Under the pieces are notes generated by a model that was not told where the DNA came from, searched no databases, and saw nothing but the letters and a program-made list of their open reading frames with translations. Positions 36,515 through 44,560 of a stretch of 64,000 nucleotides of DNA are shown here, in pieces. The stretch comes from Bacteroidales bacterium WCE2004 (GTDB lineage Bacteria > Bacteroidota > Bacteroidia > Bacteroidales > UBA932): NCBI GenBank assembly GCA_900167895.1, contig FUZR01000001.1:601144-665143 (forward strand), in the 5' to 3' direction. Each line of letters begins with the position of its first letter. The first letter of the stretch is position 1. The position numbers were made by a program, and so were the translations under genes.

Positions 36515-37212
36515 TACTCCCAGTTGCCTGCGTTGTTGTTCGGAGCGGTGACGGAACCGACCTGCAGACCTTCGTAGCGGTTGAGGTCACGCATTTCGGC
36601 ATCGAGGTTGACACGGAGCTGGTTGTCCATACCGACGAGGAGGATCTTCCAGGGAATCCGGGCCTCGAAGAGGGGCACGGGCACGCCGGAGACCATCCGG
36701 ATGGCGGATTCCATCTCGATGGGCTTGCCGGAGAACGGGATATACTTGATGGAGTCGATGCAGAAGTCCTGACGGCCGTTGAAGAGGGTGTCGCGCACGG
36801 GGATCTTGGTGGTGGTGGAATACACCACGTTCTGTCCGGCGGCGTAGGCCTCCTGGAGCTTGGCGGTCAGCTGGTCGCCCTTGAGGTTGCGGTTGGCCTT
36901 CTTGATGGCCTCGGTGTTGGCGACGGCGAGGGAGTCGTCCATGGAACCGATCTGCATCACGATCTCCATCTCGCCGTTCTCATAGAACTGCTTGAGGGAG
37001 TCGATGGAAGAATTGAACTTGCCGGTGACGGACTTATAGGCAACCTGCAGGGTACGGATGTCCTTGAGGCGCTGCACGGCGACCTCCTTGCGGATGTCTC
37101 TCTCCTTGTTGAATTTGACGGGAGCCATGATGTTGCTGTACAGCCAATAGACCAAACCGCCGATCGCGGCGAGCAGGATGACTTCGACGACAATTTTAGT
37201 TACTTTGTTCAT
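36514..37212 (-). CDS. conserved Bacteroidales single-pass membrane protein
   Basis: A 232-residue protein with one N-terminal transmembrane helix (IVVEVILLAAIGGLVYWLYSNI, about 6-27). A mostly periplasmic domain follows, containing FNKERDIRKEVAVQRLKDIRTLQVAYKSVTGKF and IKYIPFSGKP. The same pattern recurs next to DUF3822 and rsmD in Bacteroidales; no function is known to me. The start is the ATG at 37212; a longer frame to 37251 reaches into the promoter region. Confidence 0.75.
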   Translation of the reverse strand: MNKVTKIVVEVILLAAIGGLVYWLYSNIMAPVKFNKERDIRKEVAVQRLKDIRTLQVAYKSVTGKFNSSIDSLKQFYENGEMEIVMQIGSMDDSLAVANTEAIKKANRNLKGDQLTAKLQEAYAAGQNVVYSTTTKIPVRDTLFNGRQDFCIDSIKYIPFSGKPIEMESAIRMVSGVPVPLFEARIPWKILLVGMDNQLRVNLDAEMRDLNRYEGLQVGSVTAPNNNAGNWE

Positions 37213-37248
37213 TTTATGGGTTAAATTTATTTGATATCCAAAGTCCCA

Positions 37249-37256
37249 CAAAGTTA
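37249..37256 (-). promoter_or_regulatory. -7 box of the membrane protein/DUF3822/rsmD operon
   Basis: The minus strand reads TAACTTTG, 36 nt before the ATG at 37212. Confidence 0.7.
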
Positions 37257-37288
37257 CGAATTTGATTTATCAAATGCAATATTCTTAT

Positions 37289-37296
37289 TAAATTTG
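37289..37296 (+). promoter_or_regulatory. -7 box of the DHH/FKBP/MATE operon
   Basis: TAAATTTG, 19 nt before the ATG at 37316. Confidence 0.7.
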
Positions 37297-37315
37297 CAAA
37301 GTTTTTTTGGGAGAC

Positions 37316-38371
37316 ATGCAGACCCTTTCTTCGGCAGATATCACGCGTCTGGAGGCGTATTTCGCGGCAGCGGAACACGTCTGCATCGTCGTGCACACGC
37401 ATCCCGACGGCGACGCCATCGGCAGCGGCGCGGCGCTGCTCGCCTACCTGCGCCGCTGCCGGCACACGGACGCCACCCTGCTGCTGCCCGACTCCGCGCC
37501 GGACACGCTGGGATTCCTCCTCCCGGAGGAGGGCCTTGTCGACGCCGCCTGCGCCCCGCAGGAAGCGGCAGCCCGGATCGCGGCCTGCGACCTGCTCGTC
37601 TGCCTGGACATGAGCGGCTTCGGCCGCGCCGAGGCGCTGTCCGCACCGCTCTCCGCCTGCCGGGCGCCGAAGGTGCTGATCGACCACCACCTCCATCCGG
37701 AGCGGGCGTCTTTCGACCTGGTGTTCAGCGAGACGGAGATCTCGTCCGCTTCCGAACTGCTCTATCAGGTGCTGCTCGCCCTGCCCGGGGTCGGCTCCGC
37801 GGAGCGGCTCCCCCTGGCCGTGCTCACGCCCCTGATGGCCGGCATGACCACGGACACCAACAATTTCTCCAACTCGGTCTGGCCGTCCACCCTGCAGATG
37901 GCGTCCGAGCTCCTCGCGGCGGGCGTGGACCGGGATGCGCTCCTGGACCAGATCTACCACAACTACCGCGAGAACCGCTTCCGCGCCATGGGAGCCTTCC
38001 TCGAGCGGATGACCATCACGCCGGACGGCGTGGCGTACGCCGTGCTGGACCGCGGATTCCTGCGCCGCTATGACGTGCAGGACGGCGAGACCGAAGGTTT
38101 CGTCAACCTCCCGCTCGGCATTGCCGGCGTGTGCATGAGCATCTTCCTCAAGGAGGACGAAGGCCACTTCCGCGTGTCGATCCGCTCCCGGGCGGGCGTA
38201 TCGGCCAACCGCCTGGCGGCCGAGGCCTTCCACGGCGGCGGCCATGCCTGCGCGGCCGGCGGCAAACTCTACTTCCCGGCAGACATCCCCGCCCCTGAAG
38301 CGGCGGGCGGATACATAGCAACCGTGACGGCACGATTTATGCGGAATCAAGGGCCGTCCCAAAGTGAATGA
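37316..38371 (+). CDS. DHH-family phosphoesterase (NrnA-like)
   Basis: A 351-residue cytoplasmic enzyme, probably degrading short oligoribonucleotides and/or pAp. The DHH domain shows VVHTHPDGDAIGSG (motif I), CLDMSGF (motif II), VLIDHHLHP (the DHH motif) and TDTNNFSNS (motif IV). The C-terminal DHHA1 domain ends with FHGGGHACAAGG. All metal-binding residues appear intact. It is first in a four-gene operon (DHH, FKBP, MATE, kinase-like) with gaps of 1-6 nt. Confidence 0.9.
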   Translation: MQTLSSADITRLEAYFAAAEHVCIVVHTHPDGDAIGSGAALLAYLRRCRHTDATLLLPDSAPDTLGFLLPEEGLVDAACAPQEAAARIAACDLLVCLDMSGFGRAEALSAPLSACRAPKVLIDHHLHPERASFDLVFSETEISSASELLYQVLLALPGVGSAERLPLAVLTPLMAGMTTDTNNFSNSVWPSTLQMASELLAAGVDRDALLDQIYHNYRENRFRAMGAFLERMTITPDGVAYAVLDRGFLRRYDVQDGETEGFVNLPLGIAGVCMSIFLKEDEGHFRVSIRSRAGVSANRLAAEAFHGGGHACAAGGKLYFPADIPAPEAAGGYIATVTARFMRNQGPSQSE

Positions 38372-38372
38372 T

Positions 38373-39431
38373 ATGAAGAAGACACTCGTATATCTGACCC
38401 TCGCGGCCGTCCTGCTCGGCGCATGCGCCAAGGCCCCGAAAACCAGCAAGAACGAATCGGCCAGGCGCTATCTCGAATCCTGGATGCACCTGAACCATCC
38501 GGATGCGCAGAAGACGCCGCTGGGCTCCTATATCATCGAAGACATTCCCGGGACCGGAGCTCCCGCCGGGACGAACAGCCAGCACCCGTACGCGCAGGTC
38601 GCCTATACGGTCCGCGACCTGGCCGGCGCCGTGTCGCTCACGACCGACGAGCGCCTCAGCAAGCAGCTGGGCACGTACAACGAGCAGGGCTACTATGGCC
38701 CGGTCCTCTGGTACCGCGGCGACAACGCCCTCCTGGCAGGCCTCGAGGAAGCGGTCGCCGACATGCGCTGCGGCGGCACGCGCACGATCGTCATCCCCGG
38801 CTGGCTGATGGGTTCCGAGTCCACGACCGGTACCGCATACCACTACGACACGGCCGAGGAATACTATGAGAAAGTCTCCGGCTCCGCGCCGGCCGTCTAT
38901 ACGATCACGCTGACGGACGCCTTCGACGACGTCGTCAAGTGGGAGAACGATTCGCTCGCCCGCTATGTCCCGGCCCACTTCCCCAAGCTGGCCGCGGCGG
39001 ATTCCGTGAAGCAGGGCTTCTACTACTGCCGCACGGAGACTCCCTCCAGCCTCAAGGAGTTCACCAAGGACACGACGATCTACGTCAACTACATCGGCCG
39101 CCGGCTGGACGGCGTGGTCTTCGACACCAACATCGCGGACACGGCCAAGTATTACGGCCTCTACTCCGCTTCGCGGAAATACGGCCCGGCCGCCATCAAA
39201 TGGTATGGCTCCGAGGGGGACTACACGGACATGGAGATGACCTCCGCGGGCAGTTCCACCTCCACTTCGGTCATCCCCGGTTTCGCCTTCGGCCTCGACC
39301 AGATGCACCCGCACGAGAAGGGCACGGCCATCTTCAGCTCCAGCTGGGGATACGGCTCCCGCTCCGCTTCCTCCGCCATTCCGGCGTATTCCCCGCTCCG
39401 CTTTGACTTCGAGATCGTAGACAAACCCTGA
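38373..39431 (+). CDS. FKBP-type peptidyl-prolyl isomerase lipoprotein
   Basis: A 352-residue lipoprotein (signal with lipobox LLGA-C). Two FKBP-like regions are visible. The first (about 45-150) has AYTVRD and a LLAGLEEAVADMRCGGTRTIVIPGWL stretch. The second (about 205-350) has TIYVNYIGRRLDGVVFDTNI and IPGFAFGLDQM. In the first, the aromatic active-site residues are poorly preserved, so it may be non-catalytic. The likely role is envelope protein folding. It starts 1 nt after the DHH stop. Confidence 0.85.
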   Translation: MKKTLVYLTLAAVLLGACAKAPKTSKNESARRYLESWMHLNHPDAQKTPLGSYIIEDIPGTGAPAGTNSQHPYAQVAYTVRDLAGAVSLTTDERLSKQLGTYNEQGYYGPVLWYRGDNALLAGLEEAVADMRCGGTRTIVIPGWLMGSESTTGTAYHYDTAEEYYEKVSGSAPAVYTITLTDAFDDVVKWENDSLARYVPAHFPKLAAADSVKQGFYYCRTETPSSLKEFTKDTTIYVNYIGRRLDGVVFDTNIADTAKYYGLYSASRKYGPAAIKWYGSEGDYTDMEMTSAGSSTSTSVIPGFAFGLDQMHPHEKGTAIFSSSWGYGSRSASSAIPAYSPLRFDFEIVDKP

Positions 39432-39436
39432 CCCCC

Positions 39437-40837
39437 ATGGCAGCGAGCAGCGCGGCTCCGACTGAGCTCGGAACCCGGAAAATCAGCACGCTTCTGCGCC
39501 AGTACGCCGTCCCGGGCATCATCGCCCAGACGGCGGCGTCGCTTTACAATATGGTCGACAGCATCTACATCGGCCATATCCCCGGCGTGGGCTCGTCCGC
39601 GATCAGCGGACTGGCCGTGACTTTCCCGCTGATGAACCTGTCCATCGCGATGGGCACGCTGGTCGGCGTGGGCGCGATGACGCTCATCTCCGTCCTGTTG
39701 GGCCAGCGCAACTACCAGGCGGCCCAGAAGGTGCTCTCCAACGTCCTCACGCTCAACGTCATCATCGGCCTCGTCTTCTCGGTCGTCACCCTGTCGTTCC
39801 TGAGTCCGATCCTGCGTTTCTTCGGCGCGAGCGACGTCACGCTGCCCTTCGCGCGTGACTATATGTCCATCATCCTGGCGGGCAACGCCTTCACGCACCT
39901 GTATTTCGGCTTCAACGGCCTGATCCGGGCGTCCGGGCATCCCCGCGTGGCGATGAACCTGACCCTGTTCACGGTCATCAGCAACGCCATCCTCGACCCG
40001 ATCTTCATCTTCGTCCTCGGGATGGGCATCCGCGGCGCGGCCATCGCGACCGTGCTCTGCCAGCTGATGGCGCTCGTCTACACGCTCCGCTTCTTCTCCG
40101 ACAAGACGCGCCTGCTGCATTTCAGCAAGCCGCTCTTCCAGCTGGACTGGCACGTGGCGAAGCAGTCGCTCGCCATCGGCGTGGGCCCGTTCCTGATGAA
40201 CGTCGCCGCCTCGATGGTGGCCCTGTTCATCAACCAGCAGCTGGGCAAATACGGCGGCGACCTCGCGATCGGCGCCTACGGCATCGTCAACCGCCTGACG
40301 ATGTTCTTCGTGATGATCAACATGGGCTTCAGCCAGGGTCTGCAGCCGATCGCCGGCTACAACTACGGCGCCCGCCAATATACCCGTGTCCGGGAAGTCT
40401 TCATCCTGACGGCCAAGTGGGAGGTGCTCGTCACCTTCCTCTGTTTCCTGATGTCGGAGCTGATCCCGCGCACCGCCGTGGGCCTGTTCACCAACGACCC
40501 GCAGCTGGTCGACTTCGCGTCGCGCGGCCTGCGGATCATGAACTGCGGCTTCGCGCTGGTGGGCTTCGGCATGGTCACGGGCAATTTCTTCCAGTGTCTG
40601 GGGATGGTCCGCAAGTCCATCTTCCTGTCCCTGTCGCGTCAGTTGCTTTTCCTGCTGCCGCTGATCTACACCCTGCCGCTCTGGCTGCAGGAGACGGGGG
40701 TCTGGATCAGTTTCCCGATCTCCGATACGCTCAATGTCATCATTTCCGCCGTGCTGATCGTCCGGCTGTTCCGCAAGTTCGACCGGCTCAAGGACGGCGA
40801 GAATCCTGATATTCTCGGCAGTACCATTCAATCCTGA
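39437..40837 (+). CDS. MATE-family multidrug/sodium efflux transporter
   Basis: A 466-residue inner-membrane protein with about 12 hydrophobic segments in two halves. Typical MATE stretches are PGIIAQTAASLYNMVDSIYIGH, ISGLAVTFPLMNLSIAMGTLVGVGA, GFNGLIRASGHPRVAM and NMGFSQGLQPIAGYNYGAR. Transport is driven by a cation gradient; substrates are unknown. It is the third gene of the DHH operon, with a gap of 5 nt. Confidence 0.93.
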   Translation: MAASSAAPTELGTRKISTLLRQYAVPGIIAQTAASLYNMVDSIYIGHIPGVGSSAISGLAVTFPLMNLSIAMGTLVGVGAMTLISVLLGQRNYQAAQKVLSNVLTLNVIIGLVFSVVTLSFLSPILRFFGASDVTLPFARDYMSIILAGNAFTHLYFGFNGLIRASGHPRVAMNLTLFTVISNAILDPIFIFVLGMGIRGAAIATVLCQLMALVYTLRFFSDKTRLLHFSKPLFQLDWHVAKQSLAIGVGPFLMNVAASMVALFINQQLGKYGGDLAIGAYGIVNRLTMFFVMINMGFSQGLQPIAGYNYGARQYTRVREVFILTAKWEVLVTFLCFLMSELIPRTAVGLFTNDPQLVDFASRGLRIMNCGFALVGFGMVTGNFFQCLGMVRKSIFLSLSRQLLFLLPLIYTLPLWLQETGVWISFPISDTLNVIISAVLIVRLFRKFDRLKDGENPDILGSTIQS

Positions 40838-40843
40838 CGCGTT

Positions 40844-41455
40844 ATGGACAAGCACATCATCATCAACATCGGCCGCCAGTTCGGAGCGGGCGGCAAGGGC
40901 GTAGCCGACGTGCTCGGCGAGCGCCTGGGCATCCCGGTCTATGACAACGAGCTGCTGCAGAAGGCGGCGGAAGAGAGCGGGTTCAGCCCGGCCATCTTCA
41001 AAAGAAGCGACGAGAAGCGGCACCTGTGGCGCTTCGGCACCCTCTTCGGCCTGAGCCGTGCGAGTTCCTACGCGCCGTCGGCCATCGACGGCACGGAGCT
41101 GTTCAAGTTCCAGAGCCAGGCGATCCGCGACATCGCCCAGAAAGGCAGCGCCATCTTCGTGGGCCGCGCCTCCGACTACGTCCTGCGGGACATGGAGTGC
41201 CTGGACGTGTTCATCTGCGCCCCGATGGAGGACCGCGTCAAGCGCGTATGCGAGCGGACGGGGATGTCGGCCGAAGAGGCCGAGAAGTTCATTACCCGGA
41301 AAGAGAAGGCGCGCAGCGACTACTACAACTTCTTCACCTTCGGCAACTGGGGCGTGGCATCAAACTATGACCTCTGCCTGGACTCCTCCCTGTTGGGTCT
41401 GGAAGGAGCGGCAGAGGTCATCATCGATTTCGGTCGCCGCGCAGGGTTGCTCTAG
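40844..41455 (+). CDS. cytidylate kinase-like family protein
   Basis: A 203-residue protein. It begins with the nucleotide-binding loop INIGRQFGAGGKGVADVLGERLGIPVYDNELL, which matches the cytidylate-kinase-like (Cytidylate_kin2) family, not canonical Cmk. AIFVGRASDYVL and the DRVKRVCERTGMSAEEAEKFI lid region follow. The phosphate acceptor is unknown. It is the last gene of the operon, 6 nt after the MATE gene. Confidence 0.82.
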   Translation: MDKHIIINIGRQFGAGGKGVADVLGERLGIPVYDNELLQKAAEESGFSPAIFKRSDEKRHLWRFGTLFGLSRASSYAPSAIDGTELFKFQSQAIRDIAQKGSAIFVGRASDYVLRDMECLDVFICAPMEDRVKRVCERTGMSAEEAEKFITRKEKARSDYYNFFTFGNWGVASNYDLCLDSSLLGLEGAAEVIIDFGRRAGLL

Positions 41456-41456
41456 C

Positions 41457-41470
41457 CCTTCGGCCGAAGG
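41457..41470. repeat. palindrome between convergent genes
   Basis: CCTTCGGCCGAAGG, a perfect 14-bp palindrome just past the kinase-like gene stop. It lacks a U-tract; a weak bidirectional terminator is possible. Confidence 0.35.
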
Positions 41471-41479
41471 CCTGGCGGA

Positions 41480-42079
41480 TCAGAGCGCCAGACCGAGGTG
41501 CAGGCCGATCGACGGGCCGATCGACGGGCCGAAGAAGACGTTGGACTTGCCCCACAGGCGGATGGACACGCCCGGCTGCCAGGAAAGATACCACTTGAGT
41601 GCCCCTACCTTCGGCTCCCCGTCAATGACGTACCCGCTCACATTGTACACATAGGACCCGCCGACCATCACGTCGCTGTATAAGGAAATGCGGCGCGTAC
41701 GGTCCAAGGGGATATAGTGGCGGTGATAGAGAAAGAAGTCCAGCTGTTTTGCCTGGGCCGGATTGGCATCATATGTAACCCAGCCGTGCCCGAGGCCCAG
41801 TCCAAACACCTTGTTCGGGCTGGTCCGGATGCCGGCGGTCAGGGACACTTCTTCATAATAGATCATAGCGTTGCCCCGCACGCTGAACTCGGGCTTCCAG
41901 TATTTGCGCCCCTCGGCGGACAGGTGCGCCTTGACCTCCTCGAAATAATTCTTGGCCACGAAATTGGGCGTTTCGAAGTTCAGCTTGTCACCAACGACCG
42001 CGGACGTCGTGTCTGCCGTCTGGGCAAAAGCGGGAACCAGGATCATGAGAGCGGAAAGGATAGTGATGAGATGTTTCAT
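41480..42079 (-). CDS. small outer-membrane beta-barrel-like protein
   Basis: A 199-residue exported protein (signal peptide about 1-19, ending PAFAQ). The mature part alternates polar and hydrophobic residues with aromatic girdles (FSVRGNAMIYYEEVSLTAGI; FFLYHRHYIPLDRTRRISLYSDVMVGGSYVYNVSGY) and ends in a short strand, consistent with an eight-stranded barrel. Near the C-terminus a 12-bp direct duplication (41503-41526) gives GPSIGPSIG. No named family is recognised. It is the fourth gene of the second ECF sigma operon, 12 nt downstream. Confidence 0.7.
   Translation of the reverse strand: MKHLITILSALMILVPAFAQTADTTSAVVGDKLNFETPNFVAKNYFEEVKAHLSAEGRKYWKPEFSVRGNAMIYYEEVSLTAGIRTSPNKVFGLGLGHGWVTYDANPAQAKQLDFFLYHRHYIPLDRTRRISLYSDVMVGGSYVYNVSGYVIDGEPKVGALKWYLSWQPGVSIRLWGKSNVFFGPSIGPSIGLHLGLAL
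41503..41526. repeat. 12-bp tandem duplication inside the barrel gene
   Basis: GGCCGATCGACG occurs twice head to tail (plus four more bases). It is in frame and duplicates four residues (GPSI). Confidence 0.8.
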
Positions 42080-42091
42080 AGTATTGTGGTT

Positions 42092-42535
42092 TTATTGTTT
42101 GTCGAACATGGAACGGAGGTCCTCCAGGGTGGCGCTGCCCTCCAGGTACAGGATGGTGATGATCCAGGCGGGGCCTTCCGGACGGGCCTGGTAGCAGAGA
42201 TAGCGGTGGACCTTCCCCCGCTGGGCGGGCTGGACCAGGGCGTAGGTCAGGAGGTCGCCGGTCATTTCCGTCTCGGCGGATACCGCCGCCTCCGCGTCGG
42301 CTTTCACCAACGCAGCCACCTCCAGGGCCGTTTTTCCATCAACTTGGAACCGGACGCTGCGGTAGAAGTCAAGTTTGTAGGTAGTCATGCTGCTTCCGCG
42401 GACCTCGGTCTTGACCATACGGTCGGAAGGGATGACCCGTCCCCGGAAGATGGCGTTGCTGTTCAAGCCCCGCTGCGCAAAGGCCGCTCCGACTGACAGG
42501 AGCAGAGCCAGAAAACAAAGAAGTAATTTTTTCAT
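42092..42535 (-). CDS. small exported protein (DUF6108-like)
   Basis: A 147-residue protein with a signal peptide (about 1-20, ending AFAQ). The mature domain contains LNSNAIFRGRVIPSDRMVKTEVRG and YKLDFYRSVRF, and ends YLEGSATLEDLRSMFDK. It resembles proteins labelled DUF6108 that sit behind ECF sigma/anti-sigma pairs in Bacteroides; this label is from memory. The ATG at 42535 overlaps the previous stop by 4 nt, and the frame's extension to 42667 is antisense-like noise. Confidence 0.7.
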   Translation of the reverse strand: MKKLLLCFLALLLSVGAAFAQRGLNSNAIFRGRVIPSDRMVKTEVRGSSMTTYKLDFYRSVRFQVDGKTALEVAALVKADAEAAVSAETEMTGDLLTYALVQPAQRGKVHRYLCYQARPEGPAWIITILYLEGSATLEDLRSMFDKQ

Positions 42536-42948
42536 CGCCGGAACATTTCTATGAGGTTTGTTTCGGCGGGCGATTCGCCCGCAAAAAAGTCCGCCAGCGA
42601 AGCGTCCACGGACGCCATGATCTGCTCGCTGTCGGTAGAAGTTTCTCCGTAAGCATAAAGGATGCACATATCGCGTCCTGTCCCCTTGTTGCGGGAGGCA
42701 ATCCCGACGGACAGGAGGATGACGAGAGCGGCCGCGGCGGCGGCCCAGGAATAGACCAGGCGCGGCCGCACCTGGCGGTGCCTGCGCTCCCGGCCGATGG
42801 ACAGGTAGCCCAGCACGCCCCGCAGTTCCTCGAACGCGGGATCGTCCGTCCTGGCAGCGTACCGGGCAAGTTTCCGCTCCTCTGCCGGAGTGGTCTCGCC
42901 TTCCCAGTAGCGCTGCATCAAGGCTGTGTATTTCTCTTTATCTGTCAT
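42532..42948 (-). CDS. single-pass membrane protein, probable anti-sigma partner (copy 2)
   Basis: A 138-residue protein with a cytoplasmic N-terminus (about 1-65: RYWEGETTPAEERKLARYAART, the start typical of Bacteroidales anti-sigma-like proteins). One transmembrane helix follows (YSWAAAAAALVILLSVGIA, about 67-85), then a periplasmic tail of about 50 residues. It overlaps the ECF gene by 11 nt and the next gene by 4 nt, so all are translationally coupled. The anti-sigma role is inferred. Confidence 0.72.
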   Translation of the reverse strand: MTDKEKYTALMQRYWEGETTPAEERKLARYAARTDDPAFEELRGVLGYLSIGRERRHRQVRPRLVYSWAAAAAALVILLSVGIASRNKGTGRDMCILYAYGETSTDSEQIMASVDASLADFFAGESPAETNLIEMFRR

Positions 42949-43417
42949 CTTTCAGTGCATTTCTAAGTGTTTTGCGGGCGCGGGAGAGCTGCATCCTCGC
43001 CGCGGCCGGCTCCATGCCGAGTTCCCGCGCTATGTCTTCCAGGGTCCGCCCGCCGTATTCTTTCTCCTCCAGGATGTACCGCTGCGTCTGTGTCAGTTCC
43101 GACTCGATCTTGCGGTGCATGGCGTCGTAGGCTTCCTCCTTGTCCTCCGTGTCGGGCGGCGCCTCCGCGATCTCCGCTTCCAGCGGGAACGGGCGCTTTC
43201 GACGCCGCTCGTTGAGGCTCGCGTTGCGGACCGCCCGGGCCAGCAGGGCCTCGGCCTCCTGCTCGGAGTGCAGCGGATACCGCTTTTGCCAAAGGCGCAC
43301 GAAACTCTCCTGCAGGATATCTTCGGCGCCGTCCGGGTCGAGCAGCACGCGCACGGAAATCCCCTTCAGCTTTTGCCGAAGCCTGACAAACGCGTCGGTC
43401 AGGAAATCATTCATCAT
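42938..43417 (-). CDS. ECF-type RNA polymerase sigma-70 factor (copy 2)
   Basis: A 159-residue ECF sigma factor. Region 2 is compact (FLTDAFVRLRQKLKGISVRVLLDPDGAEDILQESFVRLWQKRY, about 5-50). Region 4 has SELTQTQRYILEEKEYGGRTLEDIARELGMEPAAARMQLSRARKTLRNAL (about 107-155). It heads a four-gene operon: sigma, membrane protein, DUF6108-like, barrel. A second ATG lies one codon in. The putative ECF promoter is at 43453-43483. Confidence 0.9.
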   Translation of the reverse strand: MMNDFLTDAFVRLRQKLKGISVRVLLDPDGAEDILQESFVRLWQKRYPLHSEQEAEALLARAVRNASLNERRRKRPFPLEAEIAEAPPDTEDKEEAYDAMHRKIESELTQTQRYILEEKEYGGRTLEDIARELGMEPAAARMQLSRARKTLRNALKDDR

Positions 43418-43442
43418 TGCAACTACAGTCGTCGTTTTTTGT

Positions 43443-43466
43443 GCCGTTCACCCTATATAACACGGC
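43443..43466. repeat. GCCGT/ACGGC inverted repeat across the ECF promoter
   Basis: Five-bp arms at 43443-43447 and 43462-43466 flank the -10-like element of the second ECF gene. It could be a regulator site or chance. Confidence 0.25.
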
Positions 43467-43483
43467 AGATGAAGAAATGTAAC
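43453..43483 (-). promoter_or_regulatory. putative ECF promoter of sigma copy 2
   Basis: The minus strand reads GTTAC, a 17-nt spacer, then GTTATATAG, 35 nt before the ATG. The spacing and the 9-nt downstream element match the promoter of the first ECF gene. Confidence 0.55.
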
Positions 43484-43524
43484 AAAAAAAACAGAAAATG
43501 CCGCCCGAGGGGGTGGCATTTTCT
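43482..43524 (-). terminator. terminator of ackA-pta
   Basis: The minus strand has AGAAAATGCC...GGCATTTTCT (43524-43493), a stem of about 13 bp with small mismatches, followed by a T8 run. Confidence 0.9.
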
Positions 43525-43547
43525 ATCGGATTCCGGAAAAATGCACG

Positions 43548-44555
43548 CTATTTCGCATCCATCGCCTGGCAGGCGGTGATGGCGATCATCTTGTAGACAT
43601 CGTCCACGGAGCAGCCGCGGCTCAGGTCGTTGACCGGGCGGGCGATACCCTGGAGGATGGGACCGATGGCGTCGGCGTTGCCGAGACGCTGGACCAGCTT
43701 GTAGGCGATGTTGCCCACCTCGAGGTTGGGGAACACGAGGACATTGGCGTTGCCGGCGATCTCGGAACCGGGGGCCTTCTTCTGGCCCACGGAGGGCACG
43801 AGGGCGGCGTCGGCCTGGAGCTCGCCGTCGATCTTGAGGGCGGGATCCAGCTCCTTGGCGAGCGCGGTGGCCTCGACGACCTTGTCCACGACTTCGTGCT
43901 TGGCGGAGCCCTTCGTGGAGAAGGAGAGCATCGCCACGCGCGGCTCGGCGAAACCGGCCACGCTCCTGGCGGTCTGCGCCGTGCAGACGGCGATCTGGGC
44001 CAGCTGCTGGGCGTCCGGAGCCGGGGTCACGGCCACGTCGCCGATCACGAGCACGCCGTTCTCGCCGTACTGCGGGGTCTGCGTGACCATCAGCATCGCA
44101 CCGCTCACGCAGGTGATGCCGGGGGCGCACTTGATAATCTGCAGGGCCGGACGGAGGGTCTCTCCGGTGGTGGAGAGGGCGCCGCTGATCTGGCCGTCGG
44201 CGTCGCCGCTCTTGATGATCAGGCAGCCGAAGTAGAGCGGATCGAGGACGGTCTTGCGGGCCACCTCGAGGGTCATGCCCTTCTTCTGGCGGAGCTGGAA
44301 GAGGAGCTGTGCGTATTCTTCCGTCTTCTCGCTGGTCTCAGGGTCGATGATGGTGGCCTGGTCAATATGCTTGAGGCCCAGCTGGGCGGCATAGGCAAGG
44401 ACTTTCTCGCGGTTGCCGATCAGGATGATGTCGGCAAGGCCGTCGGCGATGGCGCGGTCGGCCGCGGTGATGGTGCGCTCCTCGAAGGATTCCGGGAGCA
44501 CGATGCGCTGCCTGTTGGACTTGGCACGCGCGACAATCTGGTCAATGAGGGACAT
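43548..44555 (-). CDS. pta: phosphate acetyltransferase
   Basis: Interconverts acetyl-CoA and acetyl phosphate; 335 residues, the short form without the N-terminal DRTGG regulatory domain. Characteristic stretches are RIVLPESFEERTITAADRAI, YFGCLIIKSGDADGQISGALSTTGETLRPALQIIK and NANVLVFPNLEVGNIAYKLVQRLG. It lies 5 nt downstream of ackA, the usual pair for acetate formation and ATP gain in fermentation. Confidence 0.96.
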   Translation of the reverse strand: MSLIDQIVARAKSNRQRIVLPESFEERTITAADRAIADGLADIILIGNREKVLAYAAQLGLKHIDQATIIDPETSEKTEEYAQLLFQLRQKKGMTLEVARKTVLDPLYFGCLIIKSGDADGQISGALSTTGETLRPALQIIKCAPGITCVSGAMLMVTQTPQYGENGVLVIGDVAVTPAPDAQQLAQIAVCTAQTARSVAGFAEPRVAMLSFSTKGSAKHEVVDKVVEATALAKELDPALKIDGELQADAALVPSVGQKKAPGSEIAGNANVLVFPNLEVGNIAYKLVQRLGNADAIGPILQGIARPVNDLSRGCSVDDVYKMIAITACQAMDAK

Positions 44556-44560
44556 ATCTT

